Positions 18,328 to 25,589 of a DNA stretch of 64,000 nucleotides are shown here, piece after piece. How positions within the stretch are numbered: position 1 is the first letter of the stretch; the number at the start of each line of letters is the position of its first letter. Position numbers and translations under genes: made by a program. Under the pieces are notes generated by a model that was not told the DNA's origin, did not search any database, and saw only the letters and a program-made list of their open reading frames with translations. The stretch comes from Desulforhopalus vacuolatus (GTDB lineage Bacteria; Desulfobacterota; Desulfobulbia; Desulfobulbales; Desulfocapsaceae), in the NCBI RefSeq assembly GCF_016918505.1, contig NZ_JAFFPZ010000008.1:1-64000 (forward strand), in the 5' to 3' direction.

Positions 18328-19454
18328 GGTGTTACTCCGGCAAGAAAGCCACGTATCAGTTTGGGCAGAGTTGGTTCTGGAATGAGGAAGGCGTCGTGTC
18401 CGCAGTCGGATTCCATCTCCACAAAACTCACGTTCTGACTGGAACGTTTGAGAGTATGCACCAGTTCTCTGGACTGATAGGTGGGATAGAGCCAGTCCGT
18501 AGAGTAAGAGATCACCAGATATTTTATTGCCGCCTTGCGGCCGCCGGTGAGAGGACCGCTGGCCGCAAGGCGCTCAGCGGCATTGAAGTAATCCGCCGCA
18601 CGGGTGATATAGAGCAGCGAGTTGGCGTCGAACCGGTTGACGAACTTGGTCCCCTGGTGGCGCAGATAGCTTTCCACCTGAAAATCGGCGTCGAAACCGA
18701 AGCTGAATCCTTTTTTATTCTGCAGACGGCGGCCGAATTTGCGTCGCATGGCGTCGTCAGAGAGGTAGGTGACATGTCCGACCATGCGGGCGATGGCCAG
18801 CCCCATTGAGGGGTGTTCGCCCTCGTAATAACTGCCATTATTCCAGTGCGGATCGGCCATGATTGCCTGACGGGCAATTTCATTGAAGGCAATGGCCAGC
18901 GCAGAGTGTCGCATCGTCGTCGCGATTGGCACGGCCGCATCTACCATTTCCGGGTAGCGTACACACCACTCAAGCACCTGCATTCCGCCTACAGAACCAC
19001 CAATAACGGCGCGCAGACGGGTAATGCCGAGGTGGTCAACAAGTATCTTCTGCGCTTTCACCATGTCGCCGATGGTAAGCATTGGAAAATCCAGCGCCCA
19101 GGGCTTTTTTGTGGCGGGATTGATGGAGGCCGGCCCTGTGGAGCCCATGCAGGAACCAATAATATTCGGACAGATGACACAATATTTGCTGGTATCAATG
19201 GCACGGCCGGGGCCGACAAGGTAATCCCACCAGCCAGGCTTTTCATCTTTTCCGTCAGTGGCGTAGTACCCTGTAACATGAGAGTCTCCGGAGAAGGCAT
19301 GGGCGATGAGAATGGCATTATCGCCAGCCTCGTTCAACTCACCAATACGCTCCCAGGCCAGGGTTACGGGGGAGAGCGTTGAACCGGAATCCAGCTGCAT
19401 CGGTTCATCTTCGGCAAAAGTGAAGGACTCTTTTTCAACGATCAGTCGGTTCAT
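18324..19454 (-). CDS. metX: Homoserine O-acetyltransferase
   Basis: The protein has 376 aa with the alpha/beta-hydrolase fold. The nucleophile elbow is VIGGSVGGMQVLEW near residue 145; the acid is in DWLYP near 320 and the histidine in DCGHDAFL near 350. It activates homoserine with acetyl-CoA for methionine synthesis by direct sulfhydrylation or transsulfuration. It overlaps metW (4 bases) and the upstream TPR gene (4 bases). Serine and homoserine acetylation are therefore co-expressed, both feeding on sulfide. Confidence 0.95.
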   Translation of the reverse strand: MNRLIVEKESFTFAEDEPMQLDSGSTLSPVTLAWERIGELNEAGDNAILIAHAFSGDSHVTGYYATDGKDEKPGWWDYLVGPGRAIDTSKYCVICPNIIGSCMGSTGPASINPATKKPWALDFPMLTIGDMVKAQKILVDHLGITRLRAVIGGSVGGMQVLEWCVRYPEMVDAAVPIATTMRHSALAIAFNEIARQAIMADPHWNNGSYYEGEHPSMGLAIARMVGHVTYLSDDAMRRKFGRRLQNKKGFSFGFDADFQVESYLRHQGTKFVNRFDANSLLYITRAADYFNAAERLAASGPLTGGRKAAIKYLVISYSTDWLYPTYQSRELVHTLKRSSQNVSFVEMESDCGHDAFLIPEPTLPKLIRGFLAGVTP

Positions 19455-20053
19455 TGAGCGTTTTGCTGCTGTTCAGCTGCAGTGATGTCAGCTTTAGTCT
19501 GGGCAATTATTTTTTTCAACGGAGTACCATTGTGTACGGTAGCTTCGGGGGCGAAAAGGAGAACTGCCTCCCAGGTCTTTACCGCCTCTTCAGACTGGTG
19601 GAGGTCATAGAGCTGGACCGTACCCTTGTTGAAAAATGCAATTGTATGCTGCGGGTCGCGTTGTATCGCCTTATCAAAAGATTCAACAGCCTTTTCCGGT
19701 TGCCCGGAACGGCGGTACATAACGCCAAGGTCTGTGAGAATGTTGGCGTCAACCCTGCCGAGAGAAATGGTGTGGGTATAGGCGTCAATAGCTTTGGCGG
19801 GGGCATTGACGTCAAAATAAAGGTTGCCGAGTTGCAGCCAGGCCGAAGCATTCGCTGGTTCGGAAGCAACAATTTTCACCAGCTCGCTGACAGCAGGGGG
19901 ATTTGTCGATTGAAGACCGGCAGCGCTGACGGGCATGGTATCGCCGGAGCTGTTGGTTTTCCATACAGCAAATCCTGCTCCGCTGAGAAATCCGAGTACG
20001 AAGATAATGATTGCGTAAATGATGAGGGAGGTCTTTTTCTTTGCGTTTTGCAT
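19451..20053 (-). CDS. Membrane-anchored TPR protein, first gene of the met/cys operon
   Basis: The protein has 200 aa. A single N-terminal transmembrane helix (residues 8-30, SLIIYAIIIFVLGFLSGAGF) anchors about four tetratricopeptide repeats (NASAWLQLGNLYFDVNAPAK; ILTDLGVMYRRSGQPEKAVE; HTIAFFNKGTVQLYDLHQSE). TPRs are protein-binding scaffolds; the CycH/NrfG type of cytochrome c assembly is one comparison, but no specific partner is evident. It overlaps metX by 4 bases and so is cotranscribed with the sulfur genes, an association I cannot explain functionally. Confidence 0.85.
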   Translation of the reverse strand: MQNAKKKTSLIIYAIIIFVLGFLSGAGFAVWKTNSSGDTMPVSAAGLQSTNPPAVSELVKIVASEPANASAWLQLGNLYFDVNAPAKAIDAYTHTISLGRVDANILTDLGVMYRRSGQPEKAVESFDKAIQRDPQHTIAFFNKGTVQLYDLHQSEEAVKTWEAVLLFAPEATVHNGTPLKKIIAQTKADITAAEQQQNAQ

Positions 20054-20107
20054 AGCGGGTATCCGTTTGAAAAACTCTAAATGTGTAAGTACATGATAAT
20101 AGAGGTG

Positions 20108-20124
20108 TGCAGAAGGGTTCTGCA
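20108..20124. promoter_or_regulatory. 17-bp palindrome in the divergent met/cys - glgP interval
   Basis: TGCAGAA-GGG-TTCTGCA has perfect 7-bp arms. It lies 55 bp upstream of the TPR gene start and touches the candidate glgP -35 box. The 445-bp interval (20054-20498) otherwise holds only weak signals, including a small GACGCC/GGCGTC hairpin at 20450-20464. It could be an operator; no regulator is assigned. Confidence 0.4.
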
Positions 20125-20125
20125 G

Positions 20126-20154
20126 TTGAAAAAAAACGGGTTTCGGAGTTTAAT
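20126..20154 (+). promoter_or_regulatory. Candidate sigma-70-type promoter for glgP
   Basis: TTGAAA (20126-20131), a 17-base spacer and TTTAAT (20149-20154). It would leave a leader of about 340 bases before glgP. Prediction from consensus only. Confidence 0.35.
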
Positions 20155-20498
20155 TTCCTCTTGTATCAACATAACAATTTCCACACAGTAAACTTGGCCG
20201 GTTCTTTTTGCAATATCGCGGATGCGGAATCTTGTAGATATCATGGTTCCCGGTGGCTGTCATTACCTGGCCCTCAGTTGTGGGAGTCTGATGCTTTCTC
20301 CATTACTGAGGTAAATCTGAAAAGTACCGGCGGATATCAAGTGATAATCTGTGCTGGTGCCGTTGATTTGAAGAGTACGCGGGTGAATCAGACAGCAACA
20401 GATTTTGTATTATTGCTGGTAAAATACAAAAAAGTTATGGATACCTGTGGACGCCTCCGGCGTCTCTCAGCAAGATCAAGGCAAATATGGAGGACGCC

Positions 20499-22997
20499 AT
20501 GGCTCCAACAAAGGCATTTCTAGAAGCGGAAAATGAAATTGAAGAAAATCGGCCTGAGGCTGGCAGCAGGGAGAATGTAGAGAGACTCAAGAAAAGTGTC
20601 CTCCATCACCTGCTGAGTTTTCAGGGCCGTGATCCCGAGCGAAGTGGTGAAGAGGATGTCTACCGTGCTCTGGCTTATACCATGCGTGATCTGATGGTTG
20701 AGAAGTGGATAGAGACCCAGAAAGCGTTCTACGCAAAGGAGCAAAAGCGTGTCTATTATCTCTCGCTTGAGTTTCTGATCGGCCGCTCCCTGCGCACTGC
20801 AGTGACTAATCTTGGGCTCTATCAGGATGTGCAGAAGGCTGTGACAGAACTTGGCTTTAAATTCGACGACCTGCGGAATGAGGAAGAGGATGCCGCCCTC
20901 GGAAACGGTGGTCTCGGTCGTCTTGCGGCCTGTTTTATGGACTCCATTGCCACTCTGCAGGTTCCGGGCTTCGGCTACGGGATTCGTTATGAATACGGCC
21001 TGTTCTATCAGAAGCTGATAGACGGTTATCAACGTGAAATTCCTGACAACTGGCTGGAAAACGGTTCCCCCTGGGAGTTTGACCGCTCCGTGCCGCGTTT
21101 TCCCGTGCAGTTTTTCGGTGATGTTCTCAGCTATCAGGATGATGACGGCAGTTACCGTGCCAAATGGATAAATACGCAGAAAGTTATGGCCCGCGCCAGT
21201 GATATTCTCGTCCCGGGGTATAAAAATGATTTTGTCCTTAACCTGCGTTTATGGTCCGCCCACTCCTCACGAGATCTCAATCTGGCTGAATTCAGCAGGG
21301 GAGACTATATTGGAGCGGTGCAGGAGAAGGTTCACTCTGAGACCATCTCCAAGGTGCTCTATCCACCGGACCATAACTATGCGGGACAGGAACTGCGCCT
21401 CAAGCAGCAGTATTTCTTCGTGGCTGCCACTTTTCAGGATATCATGCGCCGTTTCACGAAGCGCTGCGTAAATTTTGACCAGTTTCCGGATGAGGTTGCA
21501 GTACAGCTCAACGATACCCATCCCTCCATCGCCATTCCCGAATTGATGCGTCTGCTGCTCGACATTGAAGGCCTCTCCTGGGAGCAGGCGTGGAAGATTA
21601 CCGTCAACACCTTCGCCTACACCAACCACACCTTGATGCCTGAGGCTCTGGAAAGGTGGAGTGTTGACATGATGGGCCGTGTTCTGCCCCGTCACCTGCA
21701 GATTATCTATGAAATCAACGTCCGTTTTCTCAAAGAGGTTTCCGAGCGTTATCCCGATGATACTGCACGGTTGAAGAAACTTTCTATCATTGAAGAGGGT
21801 AATCCGCAAATGGTGCGCATGGCGCATCTCGCCATAATCGGCAGTCACAGCGTCAACGGCGTAGCCAAGCTGCACTCCGAATTGCTCAAAGAGCGGCTTT
21901 TCCCTGAGTTTAACGAGTTTTTTCCCGGCCGTTTCAATAACAAGACCAATGGAATTACTCCCCGTCGCTGGCTGCTTGATGTAAATCACGAGCTCTCTCT
22001 GCTGATCAGCGAGAAGATTGGTTCCGACTGGGTAACCAATCTTGACCAGCTCCGCGGTCTTGAGGTCTATGCCGACGATCCTGGCTTTGGCGAAGCCTGG
22101 AAGCAAGTGAAGCTTTACAAGAAGAAACAACTTGCCAGGTATATCTACGATGAGGTTGGGGTAAAGGTTGACCCGACTGCGATGTTTGATATTCAGGTGA
22201 AACGGATTCACGAGTATAAACGTCAGCTTCTTGCGGGTATCCATCTTGTGCATCTCTATCAGCGGATTGTTCGCGGTGAGGCAGAAGGGCAGGCGCCGCG
22301 GGTGGCAATCTTTGCGGGTAAAGCCGCACCATCCTACTGGCGGGCGAAGTTAATCATCAAATTCATCAACTCCATCGGAGATGTGATCAACAGTGATCCG
22401 CGTGTTGGCGATCGCTTGAAGGTGGTTTTCCTTCCCAATTACAACGTTTCCCAGGCGGAGATTATCATGCCGGCAGCTGACCTTTCCGAACAGATCTCCA
22501 CCGCCGGAACGGAGGCCTCAGGTACCGGGAACATGAAGTTTTCTCTCAACGGGGCGCTGACTATCGGCACGCTCGACGGCGCCAATATTGAGATTCGAGA
22601 AGAAGTGGGGGATGAGAATATCTTTATCTTTGGCATGACTGCTGAAGAAGTAGCGTTTGAGAAGAAAAACCCCAGCCGCACGCCGGAACAGGTCTGCAGC
22701 AAGAATAAAGGGATCTCAGACGTTATCAACTGCATCCGCGAGGGTGCTTTCAGTAATGGGGATACAGAACTTTTCAAACCTCTTGTCGATTCGTTGATGG
22801 ATCCCCATGATCCCTATCTCCTTATGCTCGATTTTGAGTCTTATCTCGAGTGTCAGAAAAAGGTGAGCACGGCGTTCCTCAAGCAGCGGGTGTGGACGAA
22901 GATGTCTATTCTGAATGTGGCGCGAATGGGCAAGTTTTCTGCCGACCGTACCATCCGTGAATATGCTGAGGATATCTGGAAGGTTAAAACGAAGTGA
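20499..22997 (+). CDS. glgP: Glycogen/starch/alpha-glucan phosphorylase
   Basis: The protein has about 832 aa. It releases glucose 1-phosphate from alpha-1,4-glucans. The family blocks are all present: VYYLSLEFLIGRSL near residue 80, ALGNGGLGRLAACFMDS near 130, FNNKTNGITPRRWL near 480 and the PLP lysine in EASGTGNMKFSLNGA near 680. ATG 20499 is preceded by GGAGG at 20489-20493, so I prefer it over ATG 20487, which would put the ribosome site inside the coding region. Length is normal. No other glycogen genes are nearby. The following small gene starts on the glgP stop. Confidence 0.96.
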   Translation: MAPTKAFLEAENEIEENRPEAGSRENVERLKKSVLHHLLSFQGRDPERSGEEDVYRALAYTMRDLMVEKWIETQKAFYAKEQKRVYYLSLEFLIGRSLRTAVTNLGLYQDVQKAVTELGFKFDDLRNEEEDAALGNGGLGRLAACFMDSIATLQVPGFGYGIRYEYGLFYQKLIDGYQREIPDNWLENGSPWEFDRSVPRFPVQFFGDVLSYQDDDGSYRAKWINTQKVMARASDILVPGYKNDFVLNLRLWSAHSSRDLNLAEFSRGDYIGAVQEKVHSETISKVLYPPDHNYAGQELRLKQQYFFVAATFQDIMRRFTKRCVNFDQFPDEVAVQLNDTHPSIAIPELMRLLLDIEGLSWEQAWKITVNTFAYTNHTLMPEALERWSVDMMGRVLPRHLQIIYEINVRFLKEVSERYPDDTARLKKLSIIEEGNPQMVRMAHLAIIGSHSVNGVAKLHSELLKERLFPEFNEFFPGRFNNKTNGITPRRWLLDVNHELSLLISEKIGSDWVTNLDQLRGLEVYADDPGFGEAWKQVKLYKKKQLARYIYDEVGVKVDPTAMFDIQVKRIHEYKRQLLAGIHLVHLYQRIVRGEAEGQAPRVAIFAGKAAPSYWRAKLIIKFINSIGDVINSDPRVGDRLKVVFLPNYNVSQAEIIMPAADLSEQISTAGTEASGTGNMKFSLNGALTIGTLDGANIEIREEVGDENIFIFGMTAEEVAFEKKNPSRTPEQVCSKNKGISDVINCIREGAFSNGDTELFKPLVDSLMDPHDPYLLMLDFESYLECQKKVSTAFLKQRVWTKMSILNVARMGKFSADRTIREYAEDIWKVKTK

Positions 22998-23617
22998 TGG
23001 ATATTCAAGATACCCATCACTCAATTTTCGGTTTTATGATACGTATTGTTTTTTTCTTTTTCTTGATGCTTTTTCCTGCGGCGAATACCCTTGCAACGGA
23101 GCAGGTCCGGAGTGTTGATTATTTTCTCAAGCATTCGCAGGAGGCACGACTTACCCTGTTGCACTGCGCTGTTGATGCTACGAGAATAACACTCAGCATG
23201 GGTGTGACCAGTCGTGCAAAAATCTCCGGATATGTCAGGCACTACCTGATGCAGGAGAAAACGTGCAGGAATGCGGCAGGTGCTTTTTATGACCTGAAGA
23301 GGGAAGGGGAGGTTGAATCTCTCGGTGTTGAAGAAATTTATGTCGGGCTGGATGCCGGGTATGGTTATCTGCAGAAACCTCAGGAAGCGCGGGCGAAGAT
23401 GCTGCAGTGTATTGTCGATGCCAACCGCATGGCGGTGGATGAACATCAGCAGGATCTCGCAGCGATAAAGAAAAGAGCGGAAATGATCTTTTTTACCCGT
23501 GAACGGTGCATTTCGGCAGCATCAGCCGTCAGTTACTTTGAATCTACGGGGAAGATTAAAAAAATCCGTCTTGAAGAGATTGTCGAGACAATAAAGAAGA
23601 GTCGGATACAGCAGTAG
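22997..23617 (+). CDS. Secreted protein with two EexN-like repeats
   Basis: The protein has 206 aa. It begins at the glgP stop (TGATG); ATG 23036 is an alternative that puts the signal peptide (FFFFLMLFPAANTLA) at the N-terminus. The mature part contains two related units of about 75 residues: VDYFLKHSQEARLTLLHCAV...CRNAAGAFYDL and YGYLQKPQEARAKMLQCIV...CISAASAVSYF. Each shows a Tyr-x(4)-(Q)EAR-x(3)-L-x-C start and a C-x-x-A-x-x-A close, the pattern of EexN-type entry-exclusion lipoproteins. There is no lipobox cysteine. A function in plasmid exclusion is unlikely here; it is best called an uncharacterised periplasmic protein. Confidence 0.7.
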   Translation: MDIQDTHHSIFGFMIRIVFFFFLMLFPAANTLATEQVRSVDYFLKHSQEARLTLLHCAVDATRITLSMGVTSRAKISGYVRHYLMQEKTCRNAAGAFYDLKREGEVESLGVEEIYVGLDAGYGYLQKPQEARAKMLQCIVDANRMAVDEHQQDLAAIKKRAEMIFFTRERCISAASAVSYFESTGKIKKIRLEEIVETIKKSRIQQ

Positions 23618-23637
23618 TGCAGTTGACAACAGAGAAT

Positions 23638-23670
23638 AAAAAAAAGGGATTACGGATGTTCCGTAATCCC
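23638..23670 (-). terminator. Rho-independent terminator of tRNA-Cys
   Basis: On the minus strand a perfect 11-bp stem (GGGATTACGGA/TCCGTAATCCC, 3-base loop) is followed by eight T residues. It sits 10 bases after the tRNA 3' end. Confidence 0.9.
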
Positions 23671-23680
23671 TTCGAATTTC

Positions 23681-23756
23681 TGGAGGCGACGATCGGAGTC
23701 GAACCGATGAATAACGGTTTTGCAGACCGTTGCCTTAACCACTTGGCCACGTCGCC
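23681..23756 (-). tRNA. tRNA-Cys (GCA)
   Basis: The cloverleaf is complete on the minus strand: acceptor stem GGCGACG/CGTCGCC, D arm, anticodon loop CTGCAAA with GCA, T arm GGTTCGACTCC, discriminator U and an encoded CCA end. U73 and anticodon GCA are the cysteine identity elements. It has its own promoter-like site and terminator, between two plus-strand genes. Confidence 0.97.
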
Positions 23757-23771
23757 ATCATTGAAACGATT

Positions 23772-23799
23772 TATTTACCATAATAAGAAAATTTGACAA
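23772..23799 (-). promoter_or_regulatory. Candidate promoter of tRNA-Cys
   Basis: On the minus strand TTGTCA, a 16-base spacer and TAAATA end 15 bases before the first tRNA base, a fitting distance for a stable-RNA promoter. Confidence 0.5.
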
Positions 23800-23812
23800 G
23801 GAAAAATTTGCA

Positions 23813-24541
23813 ATGGGTGAAAATATAGAGTCTCTTGTGCGCCGCAATAAGGTTCGTCTTGCGGAGCTTGAAGAGGTGTTGCATTACCGTTTTACCAATC
23901 TGCGTATTCTGCAGCGAGCGTTGATTCATTCTTCTTTCGCCTTTGAGAATGATGTGCAGGGACATGATAATGAACGCCTTGAATATCTGGGCGATGCCGT
24001 TTTTGACCTCATTGTCGGGCACTTGCTGATGCGCAGTTATCCTGAGATGCATGAGGGAGAACTTACCCGTTTGCGTGCTTCAATGGTGAATGAACATTCC
24101 TTTGCTTCTCTCGCGCGGCGGATTAATCTCGGCAGTTTCCTTGAACTCGGCAAAGGCGAGGATATGAATCAGGGAAGACAGAAGCCCCGCATCCTTTCCT
24201 GTGCCTGGGAGGCGGTAGCCGGTGCAATTTTTATTGATTCCGACTATGCAGCCGTAGTGGAGGCGCTGGAGCGTTTCTTTCTGCTGGATCTCAATACGAA
24301 AAAAGAGGAGATGTTCATCGCGGATTCCAAGAGTCGTCTGCAGGAAGATTTGCAGGAGAGATTCAGTGAGGCACCAACCTATCTTCTTGATGAGGAAGAC
24401 GGGCCGTCACACGCGCGGGTTTTCACTGTTTCTGTTTGTTTTCACGACGATGTGATTGGCAGGGGAACGGCCGGTTCCAAAAAAGAAGCGGAACAGCGGG
24501 CCGCCCATGATGCCCTCACAACAAAATTGTGGCTGCAATAA
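23813..24541 (+). CDS. rnc: Ribonuclease III
   Basis: The protein has 242 aa. It cleaves double-stranded RNA in rRNA and mRNA maturation. The nuclease signature NERLEYLGDAVFDL (residues 52-65) contains the catalytic acidic residues; a second site is EAVAGAIFID near 131. The C-terminal double-stranded RNA-binding domain (about 168-242) ends with GSKKEAEQRAAHDAL. Length is canonical. The radical SAM gene follows 16 bases later, and together with the ABC-F gene they may form one operon. Confidence 0.97.
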   Translation: MGENIESLVRRNKVRLAELEEVLHYRFTNLRILQRALIHSSFAFENDVQGHDNERLEYLGDAVFDLIVGHLLMRSYPEMHEGELTRLRASMVNEHSFASLARRINLGSFLELGKGEDMNQGRQKPRILSCAWEAVAGAIFIDSDYAAVVEALERFFLLDLNTKKEEMFIADSKSRLQEDLQERFSEAPTYLLDEEDGPSHARVFTVSVCFHDDVIGRGTAGSKKEAEQRAAHDALTTKLWLQ

Positions 24542-24557
24542 CCGCAAACGGAGCAGA

Positions 24558-25589
24558 ATGGTGAAAGATCTTCTCGTTATCCCCATCTTTATTCCCCATC
24601 AGGGATGCCCGCACGTCTGTATCTTTTGTAATCAGACGCGCATCTCCGGCAGCTCGCGCTTACTGATTACTCCTGAGGCTGTGCAGCACGAAGTAAGACG
24701 CTGGCTGGTACGGGAAAACGCTCATGGAAACCTGCACAGTGAGGTGCAGGTGGCATTCTTCGGCGGTTCTTTTACCTGCCTGCCTGTCGAGACGCAGCAG
24801 GGACTCCTCGCGGCCGTTCAACCTTTTATTGCCAGAGGGGAGGTCAATTCAATCCGTTGTTCCACCAGACCGGACTGCATCGATTCACAGCGCCTCGCCG
24901 TGTTGAAGCAGGCTGGAGTGAGCACGGTGGAACTCGGGGTGCAGTCGATGGATGACGAAGTCCTGCGCAGGGCTCGCCGGGGCCACAATGCCGAGGATAC
25001 CCGGTGTGCAATCACTTTGCTCAAGGAGACCGGGTTTACCACGGGGGTTCAGATCATGCCTGGTTTGCCCGGTGAGACCTTCGAGAGTTTCATGGAGGGA
25101 GTGAAGGAACTTACGGAACTCGGGCCAGATATTGCCCGCATATATCCGCTGCTGGTGGTGGAAGATTCTGGTCTTGTCAGCCCCTGGCTGCTTGGCGACT
25201 ATCAGCCACTCAGTCTTGATACTGCGCTGGACTGGTGCAGTGTTGCCCTGTCATTTTTTGAAAAGGCCGATGTTCGGGTTATCCGTATTGGACTGCAGCC
25301 TGCACCCTCCCTTGAAGGCAGTATTCTCGCTGGTCCCTGGCATCCCGCCTTTGGCGCAATGGTGGAATCCCGCCGCTGGTTTTACTATTTAGAAAATTGT
25401 CTGAAGCCACTGAAGGAAGGTGAATGGATGGATGTAACTGTCTCCCACCGTGATATCTCCTCAGTCATTGGTATAAACAAAGAGAACAGAAAGCGGCTTG
25501 ATGCCCTTGGCTATGCGGGACGTTACCGCATCACGGCTGACCGCTCTGTTGCGAAAGGAAGTTTTTATGCTGTCTGTAAACAATCTTGA
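24558..25589 (+). CDS. Elp3-like radical SAM protein
   Basis: The protein has 343 aa from ATG 24558. The cluster-binding motif is C17-x3-C21-x2-C24 (GCPHVCIFCNQ), followed by FGGSFTCLP near 74 and the strand GVSTVELGVQSMDDEVL near 120, all typical of the Elp3/oxygen-independent coproporphyrinogen oxidase-like superfamily. Unlike true Elp3, no acetyltransferase domain follows; the C-terminal third is a short alpha-beta region. It is related to bacterial 'radical SAM protein, Elp3 family' genes often found beside rnc. The substrate is unknown; tRNA modification is a guess. The end overlaps the ABC-F start by 23 bases. Confidence 0.85.
   Translation: MVKDLLVIPIFIPHQGCPHVCIFCNQTRISGSSRLLITPEAVQHEVRRWLVRENAHGNLHSEVQVAFFGGSFTCLPVETQQGLLAAVQPFIARGEVNSIRCSTRPDCIDSQRLAVLKQAGVSTVELGVQSMDDEVLRRARRGHNAEDTRCAITLLKETGFTTGVQIMPGLPGETFESFMEGVKELTELGPDIARIYPLLVVEDSGLVSPWLLGDYQPLSLDTALDWCSVALSFFEKADVRVIRIGLQPAPSLEGSILAGPWHPAFGAMVESRRWFYYLENCLKPLKEGEWMDVTVSHRDISSVIGINKENRKRLDALGYAGRYRITADRSVAKGSFYAVCKQS

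Noticed and set aside
20054-20107. SAM or other riboswitch ahead of the met/cys operon
   Set aside because: The leader is too short and shows none of the conserved SAM riboswitch helices.
20107-20523. 138-codon frame across the glgP leader
   Set aside because: It crosses the palindrome and promoter-like site, overlaps the glgP start in another frame and has no protein-like character.
21267-22253. Antisense frame within glgP
   Set aside because: No domain and no ribosome site; codon-structure shadow.
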